Positions 38,594-47,458 of a DNA stretch of 64,000 nucleotides are shown piece after piece. Made by a program: the position numbers and the translations under genes. The notes below the pieces were generated by a model. The model saw only the letters and a list, made by a program, of their open reading frames with translations. It had not been told where the DNA came from and did no database searches. This DNA is from CAVQJU01 sp963712905 (GTDB lineage Bacteria; Acidobacteriota; Vicinamibacteria; Vicinamibacterales; CAVVIG01), in NCBI GenBank assembly GCA_963712905.1, contig CAVQJU010000005.1, positions 1-64,000 on the forward strand. The letters run 5' to 3'. Every line of letters begins with the position of its first letter. Position 1 is the first letter of the stretch.

Positions 38594-39564
38594 CCACTGC
38601 CCCGCTGCTGAGCGTCGAGGGCCTGACCACGGTCTTCGACACGCCGTCCGGCTCCGTGCCGGCCGTCGACGACGTCAGCTTCGAAATTCTCTCCGGGGAG
38701 ACGCTCGGGCTGGTGGGCGAATCGGGCAGCGGCAAGTCGGTGACGGCGTTTTCGATCATGCGCCTGGTCCAGCCGCCGGGCCGCATCCGCTCGGGACGCC
38801 TTCGCTTCAACGGCCGCGACCTGCTCGAACTGAGCGAACGTGACATGCGCCAGGTTCGCGGCGCGGAGATCGCGCTCATCTTCCAGGAGCCGATGACGGC
38901 CCTGAACCCCGTGTTCACGATCGGGGACCAGATTCGCGAAACGCTGCTCGTCCACGGCCGCGCCACCAGACGCGACGCCCACGCGCAGGCGATCGCGCTG
39001 CTCGAGGCCGTGAGAATTCCCGACGCCGCATCACGCGTGCGCGACTATCCCCACCAGCTGTCCGGCGGCATGCGCCAGCGCGTGCTGATCGCGATGGCGC
39101 TGGCGTGTCGTCCCTCCCTGGTGATCGCGGATGAGCCGACGACGGCGCTCGACGTCACGATACAGGCTGAGATCCTCGATCTGCTCCGCGAGAAGAAGGC
39201 GGCGCTCGGACTGTCGCTGCTGCTCATCACCCACGATCTCGGGGTCATCGCCGACACGGCCGACCGCGTCGCCGTCATGTACGCGGGACGCATTGTGGAG
39301 ACCGGTCTGGTGCGCGACGTGTTCCACCGGCCTCAGCACCCCTACACGCGCGGGCTGCTCGCCTCGATGCCCGGAGGCGCTCCCGGCCGGCGGCTGCGCG
39401 CCATCGAGGGCACGGTTCCGCTGCTCGGCGCCCTTCCGCCGGGCTGCGCGTTCAACCCGAGATGCCCGGATCGATTCGATCGCTGCACGTCGATGCCGCC
39501 ACCCGATTACGGCGTCGGCGCGGGCCACACCGCGAAGTGCTTTCTTCACGATGCCTCTCGTTGA
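38590..39564 (+). CDS. Oligopeptide/dipeptide ABC transporter ATPase (OppD/DppD type)
   Basis: ATPase subunit of a peptide-type ABC importer, 324 aa from GTG 38590. Walker A GESGSGKS, Q-loop FQEPMTALNP, signature LSGGMRQR, Walker B LVIADEPTTALD, switch His in LLITHDLG; the C-terminal OppD/F extension with CAFNPRCPDRFDRC provides the Cys-rich motif of this family. Partner of the next gene, which it overlaps by 14 bases. Permease and binding-protein genes are not in the window. Confidence 0.93.
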   Translation: MTTAPLLSVEGLTTVFDTPSGSVPAVDDVSFEILSGETLGLVGESGSGKSVTAFSIMRLVQPPGRIRSGRLRFNGRDLLELSERDMRQVRGAEIALIFQEPMTALNPVFTIGDQIRETLLVHGRATRRDAHAQAIALLEAVRIPDAASRVRDYPHQLSGGMRQRVLIAMALACRPSLVIADEPTTALDVTIQAEILDLLREKKAALGLSLLLITHDLGVIADTADRVAVMYAGRIVETGLVRDVFHRPQHPYTRGLLASMPGGAPGRRLRAIEGTVPLLGALPPGCAFNPRCPDRFDRCTSMPPPDYGVGAGHTAKCFLHDASR

Positions 39565-40429
39565 AGTGTCGCGCCTCGTGAAGCACTTCGTCCGCAACGC
39601 GGGCTTCCTGCGCGAGGGCACGCTCGTCAAGGCCGTGGACGATGTGAGCTTCGCGATCGAAGCGGGCGAGACGTTCGGGCTGGTGGGCGAATCCGGCAGC
39701 GGGAAGACGACGACCGGACGCTGCGTCCTGCGGCTCGTCGAGCCGACGTCGGGCAGCGTGCGGTTCCGCGGCGAAGACGTGGTCGGCTTCTCCCGCCGCC
39801 GGATGCGGGAGGCGAGGCGCGACATGCAGATCGTCTTCCAGGATCCGTATTCCTCGCTCAACCCCCGCATGCGGGCGCGGCAGATTGTCGAAGAGCCGCT
39901 GATCATCCACGGTCTTGGCGACGCCGCCGCCCGGCGGGCGCGTGTCGCGGAGCTGTTCCAGCTCGTCGGCCTCGACGCCGCGCACCTGTCGCGGTACCCG
40001 CACGAGTTCAGCGGCGGCCAGCGCCAGCGCATCGGCCTCGCACGGGCGCTCGCGTTGAACCCGTCGTTTCTCGTGCTGGACGAGCCGGTGTCGGCGCTCG
40101 ACGTCTCGGTGCAGGCGCAGGTCGTCAACCTGCTCGTCGACCTCCAGGCGCAGTTCAAGCTGACCTATCTCTTCATCGCCCACGATCTGCGCCTGGTGGA
40201 ACACATCTGCGCGCGCGTGGCGGTGATGTATCTGGGAAAGATCGTCGAGATGGGGCCGACGGCGTCGCTCTTCGCCGCGCCGCAGCACCCCTACACGCGC
40301 GCGCTGCTGTCGGCGATCCCCGTGCCCGATCCGGACGCTCCACGCCAGCGGATCGTCCTCGATGCGTCGCTCGTCAACCGCGACGCCGCGCTGCGCGAAA
40401 TCACCGCGGGACACTTCGCCGCGATCTAG
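39551..40429 (+). CDS. Oligopeptide/dipeptide ABC transporter ATPase (OppF/DppF type)
   Basis: Second ATPase of the importer, 292 aa from ATG 39551. Walker A GESGSGKTTT, Q-loop FQDPYSSLNPRM, signature FSGGQRQRIGLARAL, Walker B FLVLDEPVSALD, switch His in IAHDLRLVEHI, and the typical ending QHPYTRALLSAIPVPDPD. The heterodimer with the preceding gene would energise uptake. The Cys-rich C-terminal motif of many OppF proteins is absent. Converges on the MacB/LolD-type gene. Confidence 0.92.
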   Translation: MPLVEVSRLVKHFVRNAGFLREGTLVKAVDDVSFAIEAGETFGLVGESGSGKTTTGRCVLRLVEPTSGSVRFRGEDVVGFSRRRMREARRDMQIVFQDPYSSLNPRMRARQIVEEPLIIHGLGDAAARRARVAELFQLVGLDAAHLSRYPHEFSGGQRQRIGLARALALNPSFLVLDEPVSALDVSVQAQVVNLLVDLQAQFKLTYLFIAHDLRLVEHICARVAVMYLGKIVEMGPTASLFAAPQHPYTRALLSAIPVPDPDAPRQRIVLDASLVNRDAALREITAGHFAAI

Positions 40430-40484
40430 TGGCGACGACGTTGACCGCAGAGCACGCCGGGCTCGCAGAGTCTAACAACTGACG

Positions 40485-40526
40485 GACTGCCGACTGCTGA
40501 CTGCTGACTGCTGACTGCTGAGTCTG
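40485..40526. repeat. Heptamer array, GACTGCT units
   Basis: GACTGCC, four copies of GACTGCT and GAGTCTG in exact 7-base phase; this is the reverse-complement form of the CAGTCNN unit at 50501 and 63285. It ends one base before the stop codon of the minus-strand ABC gene and lies between two convergent genes. Only one arm is present. Confidence 0.85.
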
Positions 40527-40527
40527 A

Positions 40528-41214
40528 TTACGCGGCGCGGCGAACGTCGTTCTCGACCTGTCCGTCGCGGATGTGGATGGTCCGATAGGCGTAGGCCGCC
40601 ACGTCGGCTTCGTGCGTCACGAGCACGATGGTGTTGCCGGCTTTGTGCAGGCGCTCGAACAGGGCCATGATCTCGACGCCGGTCTTCGAGTCGAGGTTGC
40701 CTGTGGGCTCGTCGGCCAGCAGGATGGACGGGTTGTTCACCAGCGCGCGCGCAATCGCCACGCGCTGCCGCTGGCCTCCCGACAGCTCGTTGGGGCGATG
40801 GGTCATGCGGTCGACGAGCTCCACCTGCGTGAGAGCCTTCTTCGCGCGCTCGAGCCGGTCCTTTGCCTGAACGCCGGCGTACACGAGCGGGAGCTCGACG
40901 TTGTGCAGGGCGGTGGCGCGCGGCAGCAGGTTGAACGTCTGGAACACGAATCCGATTTCTTCGTTACGGATGCGGGCCAGCTCGTTGTCGTTCATCTGGC
41001 TGACCTGCTTGCCGTTGAGGAGGTACGACCCCTTCGACGGCGTGTCGAGGCAGCCGATCAGGTTCATCAGCGTGGACTTGCCGGACCCCGACGGCCCCAT
41101 GATGGCGACGTATTCGCCGCGCTCGATCGAGAGATTCACGCCTCGCAGGGCGTGAATCTCTTCCGATCCCATCACGTAGGTTTTCCACAGGTCGATGGTC
41201 TCGATAAGCGCCAT
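40528..41214 (-). CDS. MacB/LolD-type ABC transporter ATPase
   Basis: A 228-aa ATPase of the lipoprotein/macrolide export superfamily. Walker A GPSGSGKS, Q-loop FQTFNLLP, LNxxLP-like NVELPL, signature LSGGQRQRVAIARAL, Walker B ILLADEPTGNLD, switch His in VTHE. It would pair with a FtsX-like permease, but none is adjacent; the next upstream gene encodes the PilM-like fusion. Last gene of the minus-strand run from ino1. Confidence 0.92.
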   Translation of the reverse strand: MALIETIDLWKTYVMGSEEIHALRGVNLSIERGEYVAIMGPSGSGKSTLMNLIGCLDTPSKGSYLLNGKQVSQMNDNELARIRNEEIGFVFQTFNLLPRATALHNVELPLVYAGVQAKDRLERAKKALTQVELVDRMTHRPNELSGGQRQRVAIARALVNNPSILLADEPTGNLDSKTGVEIMALFERLHKAGNTIVLVTHEADVAAYAYRTIHIRDGQVENDVRRAA

Positions 41215-41279
41215 GGGTTTCAGTATGACAGATACGGCCGCCGCGGCCCTGAGGTTCCCGGCTCGAGCTCGCAGCTGGT

Positions 41280-42863
41280 TCAGCGTCCCGGCAGCCCGAG
41301 GGGCAACTGCCGCAGCCGCCCCTGTCCATCGCGAAGAAACACGTCTGTCGACGTGATGTCGACCACCCGCGCGCCGTTGACCTGGTCGCCAATCTGCACG
41401 ATGCGGCCATCGATGATGGCGAGCCGGCGTTCGGGGCCGTACAAGATCGTTCCGAGCGCCGCTTCAAACGGCAGAGGAACTTCCGGGGGCGTCACGCGCA
41501 GAGGAGGGGCAGCTACCTGACGCAGTGCCCGCGGCCGCTCTTCGCGCCTCGGCTCTGCCAGCGGCGGATCTACTTGCGGCTCCGCCGGCGGCGGCATCAC
41601 TCGCGTCTGGGTCACGACCGGAGGGGGCGGCGGCGATGGTGGCGGCGGCTGAGCGGCCGGCGGCGGCGCCGCGCGTGACTCGACGACCGGCGCGGACGCC
41701 GGAATCGGTTCGATCCGAGCCACCTGCGGTGCCTGGGGCCGCACGACCTGTGGCGGTGGCAGCGGTCGAACCTGCCGCGGCGAAGGCGCCGACGCGACGC
41801 GCGCCGGCCCCGCGCTCGAGGGTGAGGAGCGCCACCAGTCGCTGCGCTGCAGCTGCCAGGCGACGCCCACCCCCGTGATCACGCCGGCGGCCACCGCCGC
41901 CCGCGCCAGGAATGCCTTCGTCCGGCGCCGATTGCGCTCGCGGAGCAGGTTGACGGGAGCGGGCCAGTCGACCGCGGCGGCAAGCGCCAGCCGGTAATCC
42001 GCCGCGTGCTCGCGGAATTCGTGGGCCGGCTCCGGCAAGCGGGCCGTGTCGATCCCGAACAACGAGTCGAGCGGCTCGACCTCGACGTCGAGCGCTTCGG
42101 TCAATCCAGCGGCCATGCTTCGCAGCTCGGGCAACCCGCCGCAGATGCAGACCTGGGCCAGCGCGCCACGCCGCGCGCCCTGCCCCGCGAGGAACCCGTC
42201 GATCCCCTTCGCGAGGCGGCGCGCGATCTCCTCGCGCTGCCACGGAAATCCGTTCTCGTCCTCGTAGCCCCAGTCCAGCTCGCCGGCAGCCATCAACAGG
42301 CCGTTCCGCACCAGCGCCACCGCTGTCGCGGTCGCCTCGAGCGCGACGTAGGCTTCGATTCGATCGGGGGACGAGAGCGTCCGGCGCAGCCTCGCAAGCG
42401 ACATCAGCGCAAGCGCCGGCGTCACGATCGACTGCAGGCGCACGCCTTCGCCCGTCAGCCACCGCAGCGCGGCGACGAGGCCCGGAGTCGACGCGAGCGC
42501 GACGACCACCGAACGCGCCGGCACGCCCCTCGCGCCCGGCGCCGCGAAGATGTCGGCCACCCGGCCACGCGTTTCCGCGCCGGCGGCCTGCATGGCGGCC
42601 ACCGCCTCGCGACGCATCCGCCCGAACGAACGCGGCTCGACGACAACCTGGCGATGGTCGGCGTGCAGGCCCCACACGACGGCGGCAGCCGGCAGGCCCC
42701 GGAACCTCGCCAGCAGCTGATGCGCATCGGGCCGTTCACGCGCCAGGCGCGCAAACGACCGGACCTGCGTCGCGGATGTGCCGTGACCGATCGGCTGACC
42801 CGAATCGATCTCGACGACGCGGCAGGCAACGGGCGATAGTTCGATTCCGAGGCGGACGGGCAT
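41280..42863 (-). CDS. PilM/MshI-like actin fold fused to GspB-like domain
   Basis: A 527-aa protein with three parts. Residues 1 to about 300 look like a PilM/GspL-type actin-like domain (VRLGIELSPVACRVVEID; IEAYVALEATATAVALVRNG; VCICGGLPELRSM). A basic stretch and one membrane helix follow (about 320-340). Then a Pro-rich linker of about 110 residues, then a C-terminal segment (LGTILYGPERRLAIIDGRIVQIGDQVNGARVVDI) that resembles the GspB/PulB periplasmic domain. In MSHA clusters these roles are carried by separate genes (mshI, mshK), so this appears to be a fusion. Divided from the other pilus-type genes by acs, 8 bases upstream. Confidence 0.7.
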   Translation of the reverse strand: MPVRLGIELSPVACRVVEIDSGQPIGHGTSATQVRSFARLARERPDAHQLLARFRGLPAAAVVWGLHADHRQVVVEPRSFGRMRREAVAAMQAAGAETRGRVADIFAAPGARGVPARSVVVALASTPGLVAALRWLTGEGVRLQSIVTPALALMSLARLRRTLSSPDRIEAYVALEATATAVALVRNGLLMAAGELDWGYEDENGFPWQREEIARRLAKGIDGFLAGQGARRGALAQVCICGGLPELRSMAAGLTEALDVEVEPLDSLFGIDTARLPEPAHEFREHAADYRLALAAAVDWPAPVNLLRERNRRRTKAFLARAAVAAGVITGVGVAWQLQRSDWWRSSPSSAGPARVASAPSPRQVRPLPPPQVVRPQAPQVARIEPIPASAPVVESRAAPPPAAQPPPPSPPPPPVVTQTRVMPPPAEPQVDPPLAEPRREERPRALRQVAAPPLRVTPPEVPLPFEAALGTILYGPERRLAIIDGRIVQIGDQVNGARVVDITSTDVFLRDGQGRLRQLPLGLPGR

Positions 42864-42871
42864 TGCTTCGC

Positions 42872-44836
42872 CTAGCCGTGTTCCTCGTCGTAGTTTGCCT
42901 TCAACTTCGCGACGACGGCCGGATCGGCCAGCGTCGTCGTGTCTCCGAGCGCTTTGCCTTCGGCGATGTCGCGCAGGAGACGCCGCATGATCTTGCCGGA
43001 GCGGGTTTTCGGCAAATCGGCGGTGAACAGGACGTCGTCGGGCCTGGCGATGGCGCCGATCTTCTTCACCACGTGCTCCTTGAGCTCGTCAACCAGCCGG
43101 GGAGTGCCGGGCGTGCCGTCCTTGAGCGTGACGAACGCGGCCACCGCCTGTCCCTTGATTTCGTGCGTGCGGCCCACGACGGCGGCTTCGGCGACACTCG
43201 GATGATCGACCAGCGCGCTTTCGACCTCCATCGTGCCGATCCGATGCCCCGCGACGTTGATCACGTCGTCGACCCGGCCGAGCAGCCAGTAGTAGCCGTC
43301 GCTGTCGCGCTTGGCACCGTCGCCCGTCACGTACACGCCGGGGCCCCACTTGTTCCAGTACTGGCGCTCGTAGCGCTCAGGGTCGCCGTAGATGCCGCGG
43401 AGCATCGAGGGCCACGGTCGCGTGAGCGCGAGCAACCCGCCGCCGACCTCCACGGTGTCCCCGCGCTCGTTTCGGATCTCGGCGCTGATGCCGGGGAACG
43501 TCCGCGTCGCGGAGCCGGGCTTGAGCGTCGTGAGGCCCGGCAGCGGCGTGATCATGATGGCGCCGGTTTCCGTTTGCCACCACGTGTCGACGACCGGACA
43601 GCGTCCGCCGCCGATGACCTCGTGGTACCACACCCACGCCTCGGGGTTGATCGGTTCGCCGACCGATCCCAGCAGCCGCAGGGACGACAGGTCGCGGCGC
43701 GCGGGCCACTCGGTGCCCCAGCGCATGAACGCGCGAATCGCCGTCGGCGCCGTGTAGAGCACCGTGACGCCGTATTGTTCGATCAGCGCCCAGAAGCGAT
43801 CCTTCTGCGGCCAGTCGGGCGCGCCCTCGTACATCACCACGGTCGCGCCGTTCGCGAGCGGCCCGTAGACGACGTAGCTGTGTCCGGTCACCCAGCCGAG
43901 ATCGGCCGTGCACCAGTACACGTCGTCCTCGCGGAGATCGAACACCATCTTGGTCGTCGCGTAAGTGCCGACGAGATACCCGCCGGTCGTGTGGACGATG
44001 CCCTTGGGCTTCCCGGTGGTGCCCGAGGTGTAGAGGATGTAGAGCATGTCCTCGGCGTCCATCGGTTCGGCGTCGCAGCGCGCGGACGCGGTGGCCATCA
44101 GCTCGTGGTACCAGTGATCGCGGCCTTCCTTCATCGTGACGGGGATCGGCTTGTCGCCGCCGCGCCGGAGCACCACGACGTGTTCGATCGATTCGGTCCC
44201 GGCCACGGCCTCGTCGGCGATCGCCTTGAGGCCGACGATGTTGCCGCGGCGGTAGCCGCCGTCAGCCGTGACGAGCAGCCGCGCCTGCGCGTCGTTGATG
44301 CGGTCGCGCAGCGATTCCGCGCTGAAGCCGCCGAACACCACGCTGTGCACGGCGCCGATGCGGGCGCACGCGAGCATGGCAATCGCCAGCTCGGGCACCA
44401 GCGGCATATACAGCGCGACGCGATCGCCCTTCTTCGTGCCGAGCGATTTCAGGACGTTGGCAAATGTCGAGACCTGCCGGTGGAGGTCGAAGTACGTCAG
44501 CGTCCGTCGATCTCCGGGCTCGCCTTCCCAGATGATCGCGGCCTTGTTGCGACGCGCGCCGCGCACATGCCGGTCCAGGCAGTTGACGCTGACGTTCAGC
44601 TGGCCGCCGACGAACCACTTCGCGTGCGGCGGACGCCAGTCGAGCACGGTCGTCCAGGGACGAGACCACTCGAGCTCGCTGGCCAGGCCCGCCCAGAACT
44701 TTTCAGGATCTCGCGCGGCCTCCGCGTACACGCCCTCGTCGGCCGCAACGGCCTGGTCCTGAAATGCCTTGGGAGGAGCGAAGGTTCGGCCTTCCCGAAG
44801 GAGGTCGTCGAACTCGGCATGCTTCGAATCGGGCAT
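42872..44836 (-). CDS. acs: Acetyl-CoA synthetase (AMP-forming)
   Basis: Activates acetate to acetyl-CoA through acetyl-AMP. 654 aa, the expected length. P-loop-like YTSGTTGKPKGIVHTT, WWQTETGAIMITPLPG, YWLLGRVDDVINVAGHRIGT, and the acetylation-controlled Lys in LPKTRSGKIMRR (K615). FVGGQLNVSVNCLDRH is characteristic of Acs rather than other acyl-CoA ligases. Unexpectedly sits between pilus-assembly-like genes, 50 bases after the TPR gene and 8 bases before the PilM-like gene. No acetyl-lysine deacetylase nearby. Confidence 0.97.
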   Translation of the reverse strand: MPDSKHAEFDDLLREGRTFAPPKAFQDQAVAADEGVYAEAARDPEKFWAGLASELEWSRPWTTVLDWRPPHAKWFVGGQLNVSVNCLDRHVRGARRNKAAIIWEGEPGDRRTLTYFDLHRQVSTFANVLKSLGTKKGDRVALYMPLVPELAIAMLACARIGAVHSVVFGGFSAESLRDRINDAQARLLVTADGGYRRGNIVGLKAIADEAVAGTESIEHVVVLRRGGDKPIPVTMKEGRDHWYHELMATASARCDAEPMDAEDMLYILYTSGTTGKPKGIVHTTGGYLVGTYATTKMVFDLREDDVYWCTADLGWVTGHSYVVYGPLANGATVVMYEGAPDWPQKDRFWALIEQYGVTVLYTAPTAIRAFMRWGTEWPARRDLSSLRLLGSVGEPINPEAWVWYHEVIGGGRCPVVDTWWQTETGAIMITPLPGLTTLKPGSATRTFPGISAEIRNERGDTVEVGGGLLALTRPWPSMLRGIYGDPERYERQYWNKWGPGVYVTGDGAKRDSDGYYWLLGRVDDVINVAGHRIGTMEVESALVDHPSVAEAAVVGRTHEIKGQAVAAFVTLKDGTPGTPRLVDELKEHVVKKIGAIARPDDVLFTADLPKTRSGKIMRRLLRDIAEGKALGDTTTLADPAVVAKLKANYDEEHG

Positions 44837-44886
44837 GCCGGAATGTTACTTCACCCCTCGGCTTCGCCCGGTGGCGACTTGGACGG

Positions 44887-46137
44887 TCAGCCGGCCAGCG
44901 CGGCCAGCCGCGCGCGGACCCTCGCGGCGAGATCGTTGTGGGTGACAGAGCCGTACCGCAGAAACGCGCGGTAGTGCTCGACGGCGACCGCTTGTTCGCC
45001 GCCTTCGTCCGCGAGCACCGCGAGGTTGTAGTGCGACCCGGCGCTGCGCGGATCGGTGGCCACGGCGCGCCGAAGCAAATCACGTGCGTCCGCTGTTCGA
45101 CCCGCGCCCTTGTGCACGAGCGCCAGGTTCACCATCGACTCGACGTTACGGGGCTCGACCGTCAGCGCCACGCGGAATTCGGCAGCCGCACTGTCGGGAC
45201 GATTGAGCCGCATGAAGGCGACGCCGAGGTTGTTGTGGGCCGTCACGTGCCTCGCGTCGATGGCGATGGCCCGCTCGAACTGCCGCACCGCATCGTCGAG
45301 CTGCCCGCGATCCAAATACAACAGCCCCAGGTTGTTGTGCGCCTCGGCGCTCGCGTCGTTCTGTTCGAGGAGCGCACGGTAGTGCGTGACCGCGTTGTCG
45401 TAGTCCGCGATGCGCTGGTAGTACAACGCCTGGCCGAAATGATTCGGCGGCACGGGCGTCGACACGGGCGGCGCAAGCGGCGCTGAAGTCAGGGCAGGCG
45501 ACCCGTCGCGAGGCGGCGGCGCCGGCGCGCGCGTCGCTGGACGCGGCGGAGCGGCCGCGCCGGCCGGAGGCTGGACAGCCGCGCGGGCTGGCGCGGACAC
45601 CGCAGGCGCGGCCACTGGTCGCGGGGTAGCGGGCGGCGGTGCGGGCCGGGGCTCGGGCGTTCTTGGCGGTGGCGGAACCTGCGCGGACGGAATCTGCACG
45701 GGCCGCTCGGCCGCCACCGACGCGTTCGACGACGGCGGCGAGGACACCGGCGGTGACGAGGATACAGGCGGTGGCGCCGCCGCCGGCACCGGCGTCGCGG
45801 GCGGACGCGGCGCTGGACGCTCGCCCCCTGGAGACAACGTCGACGACGTCGACGACATCGCCGACGTCGCAACAGGCACCGCTTGCGGGCGCTCGGGCGG
45901 CGCGAACAGCAGAATCAGGAGCGACAGCCCCACGAACCCGATGGCCATCGCCGCCGCTCCGTAGAGCAGCAGCATTCGGACCGAGAGGCCCGAGCGGCGG
46001 GTTCGAGCCGAGCGGTAGCTGAGCGTCGAGAGGACCGTATCGGCGTGCGCGTCGTCGCGGCCCTGCTGCGCCGTCTCGGCCCCGACCGGAAACGCGATCG
46101 GCTTCTTGCGTTTGAGCGCGTCGAGAATCGCGCTCAT
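44887..46137 (-). CDS. TPR protein, MshN/GspB-like membrane anchor
   Basis: A 416-aa protein. N-terminus MSAILDALKRKK is a short cytoplasmic start resembling MshN/GspB proteins, then a single membrane helix (about 55-78), a Pro/Ala-rich periplasmic linker of about 150 residues and at least four TPR units (for example AEAHNNLGLLYLDRGQLDDAVRQFE). TPR proteins of this sort help pilus or secretin assembly. It overlaps the preceding ATPase gene (ATGA). The longer in-frame N-terminal extension (to 46374) is a shadow of that gene. Confidence 0.8.
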   Translation of the reverse strand: MSAILDALKRKKPIAFPVGAETAQQGRDDAHADTVLSTLSYRSARTRRSGLSVRMLLLYGAAAMAIGFVGLSLLILLFAPPERPQAVPVATSAMSSTSSTLSPGGERPAPRPPATPVPAAAPPPVSSSPPVSSPPSSNASVAAERPVQIPSAQVPPPPRTPEPRPAPPPATPRPVAAPAVSAPARAAVQPPAGAAAPPRPATRAPAPPPRDGSPALTSAPLAPPVSTPVPPNHFGQALYYQRIADYDNAVTHYRALLEQNDASAEAHNNLGLLYLDRGQLDDAVRQFERAIAIDARHVTAHNNLGVAFMRLNRPDSAAAEFRVALTVEPRNVESMVNLALVHKGAGRTADARDLLRRAVATDPRSAGSHYNLAVLADEGGEQAVAVEHYRAFLRYGSVTHNDLAARVRARLAALAG

Positions 46138-47456
46138 GGCTCGATTCCTGCGCGCCGGATCTCCGGCACGGCCTCGGAGTTGTCGGCAGCGCGGCCCGCC
46201 GCCGCGACGGCGAAGACGCGCCCATCCACTGAAGGCGCCGCGTGTTCGAGGCGTTCGGCATCGGCTCGGGCCGACCGCTCGTCGGTGTACGCACCTGCCA
46301 GGATCCGCTGCCACCGCTGGCCGGCCGAATCGATCTCGGAGTAGTAGACCCGGAAGCCCGACGCCTCGAGCCACTCGGTCATCGATCGGATGTCTGCGGC
46401 GGAACGGGCTGCGGACATCGGGTACGCGCCAACAAGGATCGTCAGCGACGCGGTACCGGGCAGACGCCGCCCGTCTTCATGTGCAACGACAACTTCCGAC
46501 GCATATGCCCTGTAGGCGAGCGCGCTCGCGCCGACGGCCAGCGCCGACGCGGCGAGCACCACGGCCGCCCCCGCGAGCAGCGACACCTGCGCCGCGGGCC
46601 ACGCAAACCGCCGGCGAGGCGAGGGCTGGACGTCGAGGCTTGACGCCGCGTGGACCACCATTTCAGGCGTGATCCGGTTCGTGCGTTCCGAGAATCCTGA
46701 CAACAGCGCCCGATCGCATATCAGGTTGATCAGCCGCGGGATGCCGCTCGTCAGCCGGTGCACCGCCTCGAGCGCGCGGGACGTGAACCCGACCGATCCC
46801 GATCCGCCGGCGATCGCCAGCCGATGCGCGACGTACCCGGCCACGCCGTCCCGGTCGAGCGGCTCGAGCTGATACCGAATCGACACGCGCTGGTCGAGCT
46901 GGCGCAGCTCGGGCTCTCGCAGCAGCGCCTGGAGGTTCAGCTGCCCGACCAGGATGATCTGCAGCAACTTTTCCTTGTCGGTCTCCAGATTCGACAGGAT
47001 CCGGATCTGCTCGAGCACCGACAGCGGCAGGTTCTGGGCTTCATCGATGATCAGCACGGCGCTGGCCTTGAGCGGAACCAGGCCGAGCAGGAAGTCGTAC
47101 AGCGTGTCGATCAGCTCCTGCTTGCTCGCGCGGCTGAACGCGCCGCTCCTGGCCTCGTCGCGCGTCACCACGCCGAAGTCCTGGAGAATCCGTTTGATCA
47201 GGTCCTCTTCCGACAGGAACGGGTTCAGCACGAGCGCCGTGAACGTCGTCCGGTCGATTTGCTCCAGCAGCGCGCGGCACAGCGTGGTCTTGCCGGTGCC
47301 GATATCGCCCGTGATGACGACGAATCCCTCGCGGCGGCGGATGGCGTACTGCAGGAGCTCGAACGCTCCGGCATGCGACGGGCTTCGATAGAGAAACTTC
47401 GGATCCGGTGTCAGGCTGAACGGCTTCTCGACGAATCCGTAGTAGCTCTCGTACAT
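46134..47456 (-). CDS. MshM/ExeA-like AAA ATPase with SPOR-like C-terminus
   Basis: A 440-aa protein. N-terminal ExeA/MshM signature (YYGFVEKPFSLTPDPKFLY), Walker A GDIGTGKT (50-57), Walker B LIIDEAQNL; one membrane helix at about 285-312; C-terminal region about 330-420 with SPOR-like pattern (ASLTILVGAYPMSAARSAADI, WQRILAGAYTDERSARADAERL) that may bind denuded peptidoglycan glycans. ExeA-type ATPases insert secretins into the cell wall, which fits the secretin gene 2 bases upstream. Confidence 0.88.
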   Translation of the reverse strand: MYESYYGFVEKPFSLTPDPKFLYRSPSHAGAFELLQYAIRRREGFVVITGDIGTGKTTLCRALLEQIDRTTFTALVLNPFLSEEDLIKRILQDFGVVTRDEARSGAFSRASKQELIDTLYDFLLGLVPLKASAVLIIDEAQNLPLSVLEQIRILSNLETDKEKLLQIILVGQLNLQALLREPELRQLDQRVSIRYQLEPLDRDGVAGYVAHRLAIAGGSGSVGFTSRALEAVHRLTSGIPRLINLICDRALLSGFSERTNRITPEMVVHAASSLDVQPSPRRRFAWPAAQVSLLAGAAVVLAASALAVGASALAYRAYASEVVVAHEDGRRLPGTASLTILVGAYPMSAARSAADIRSMTEWLEASGFRVYYSEIDSAGQRWQRILAGAYTDERSARADAERLEHAAPSVDGRVFAVAAAGRAADNSEAVPEIRRAGIEP

Positions 47457-47458
47457 GG

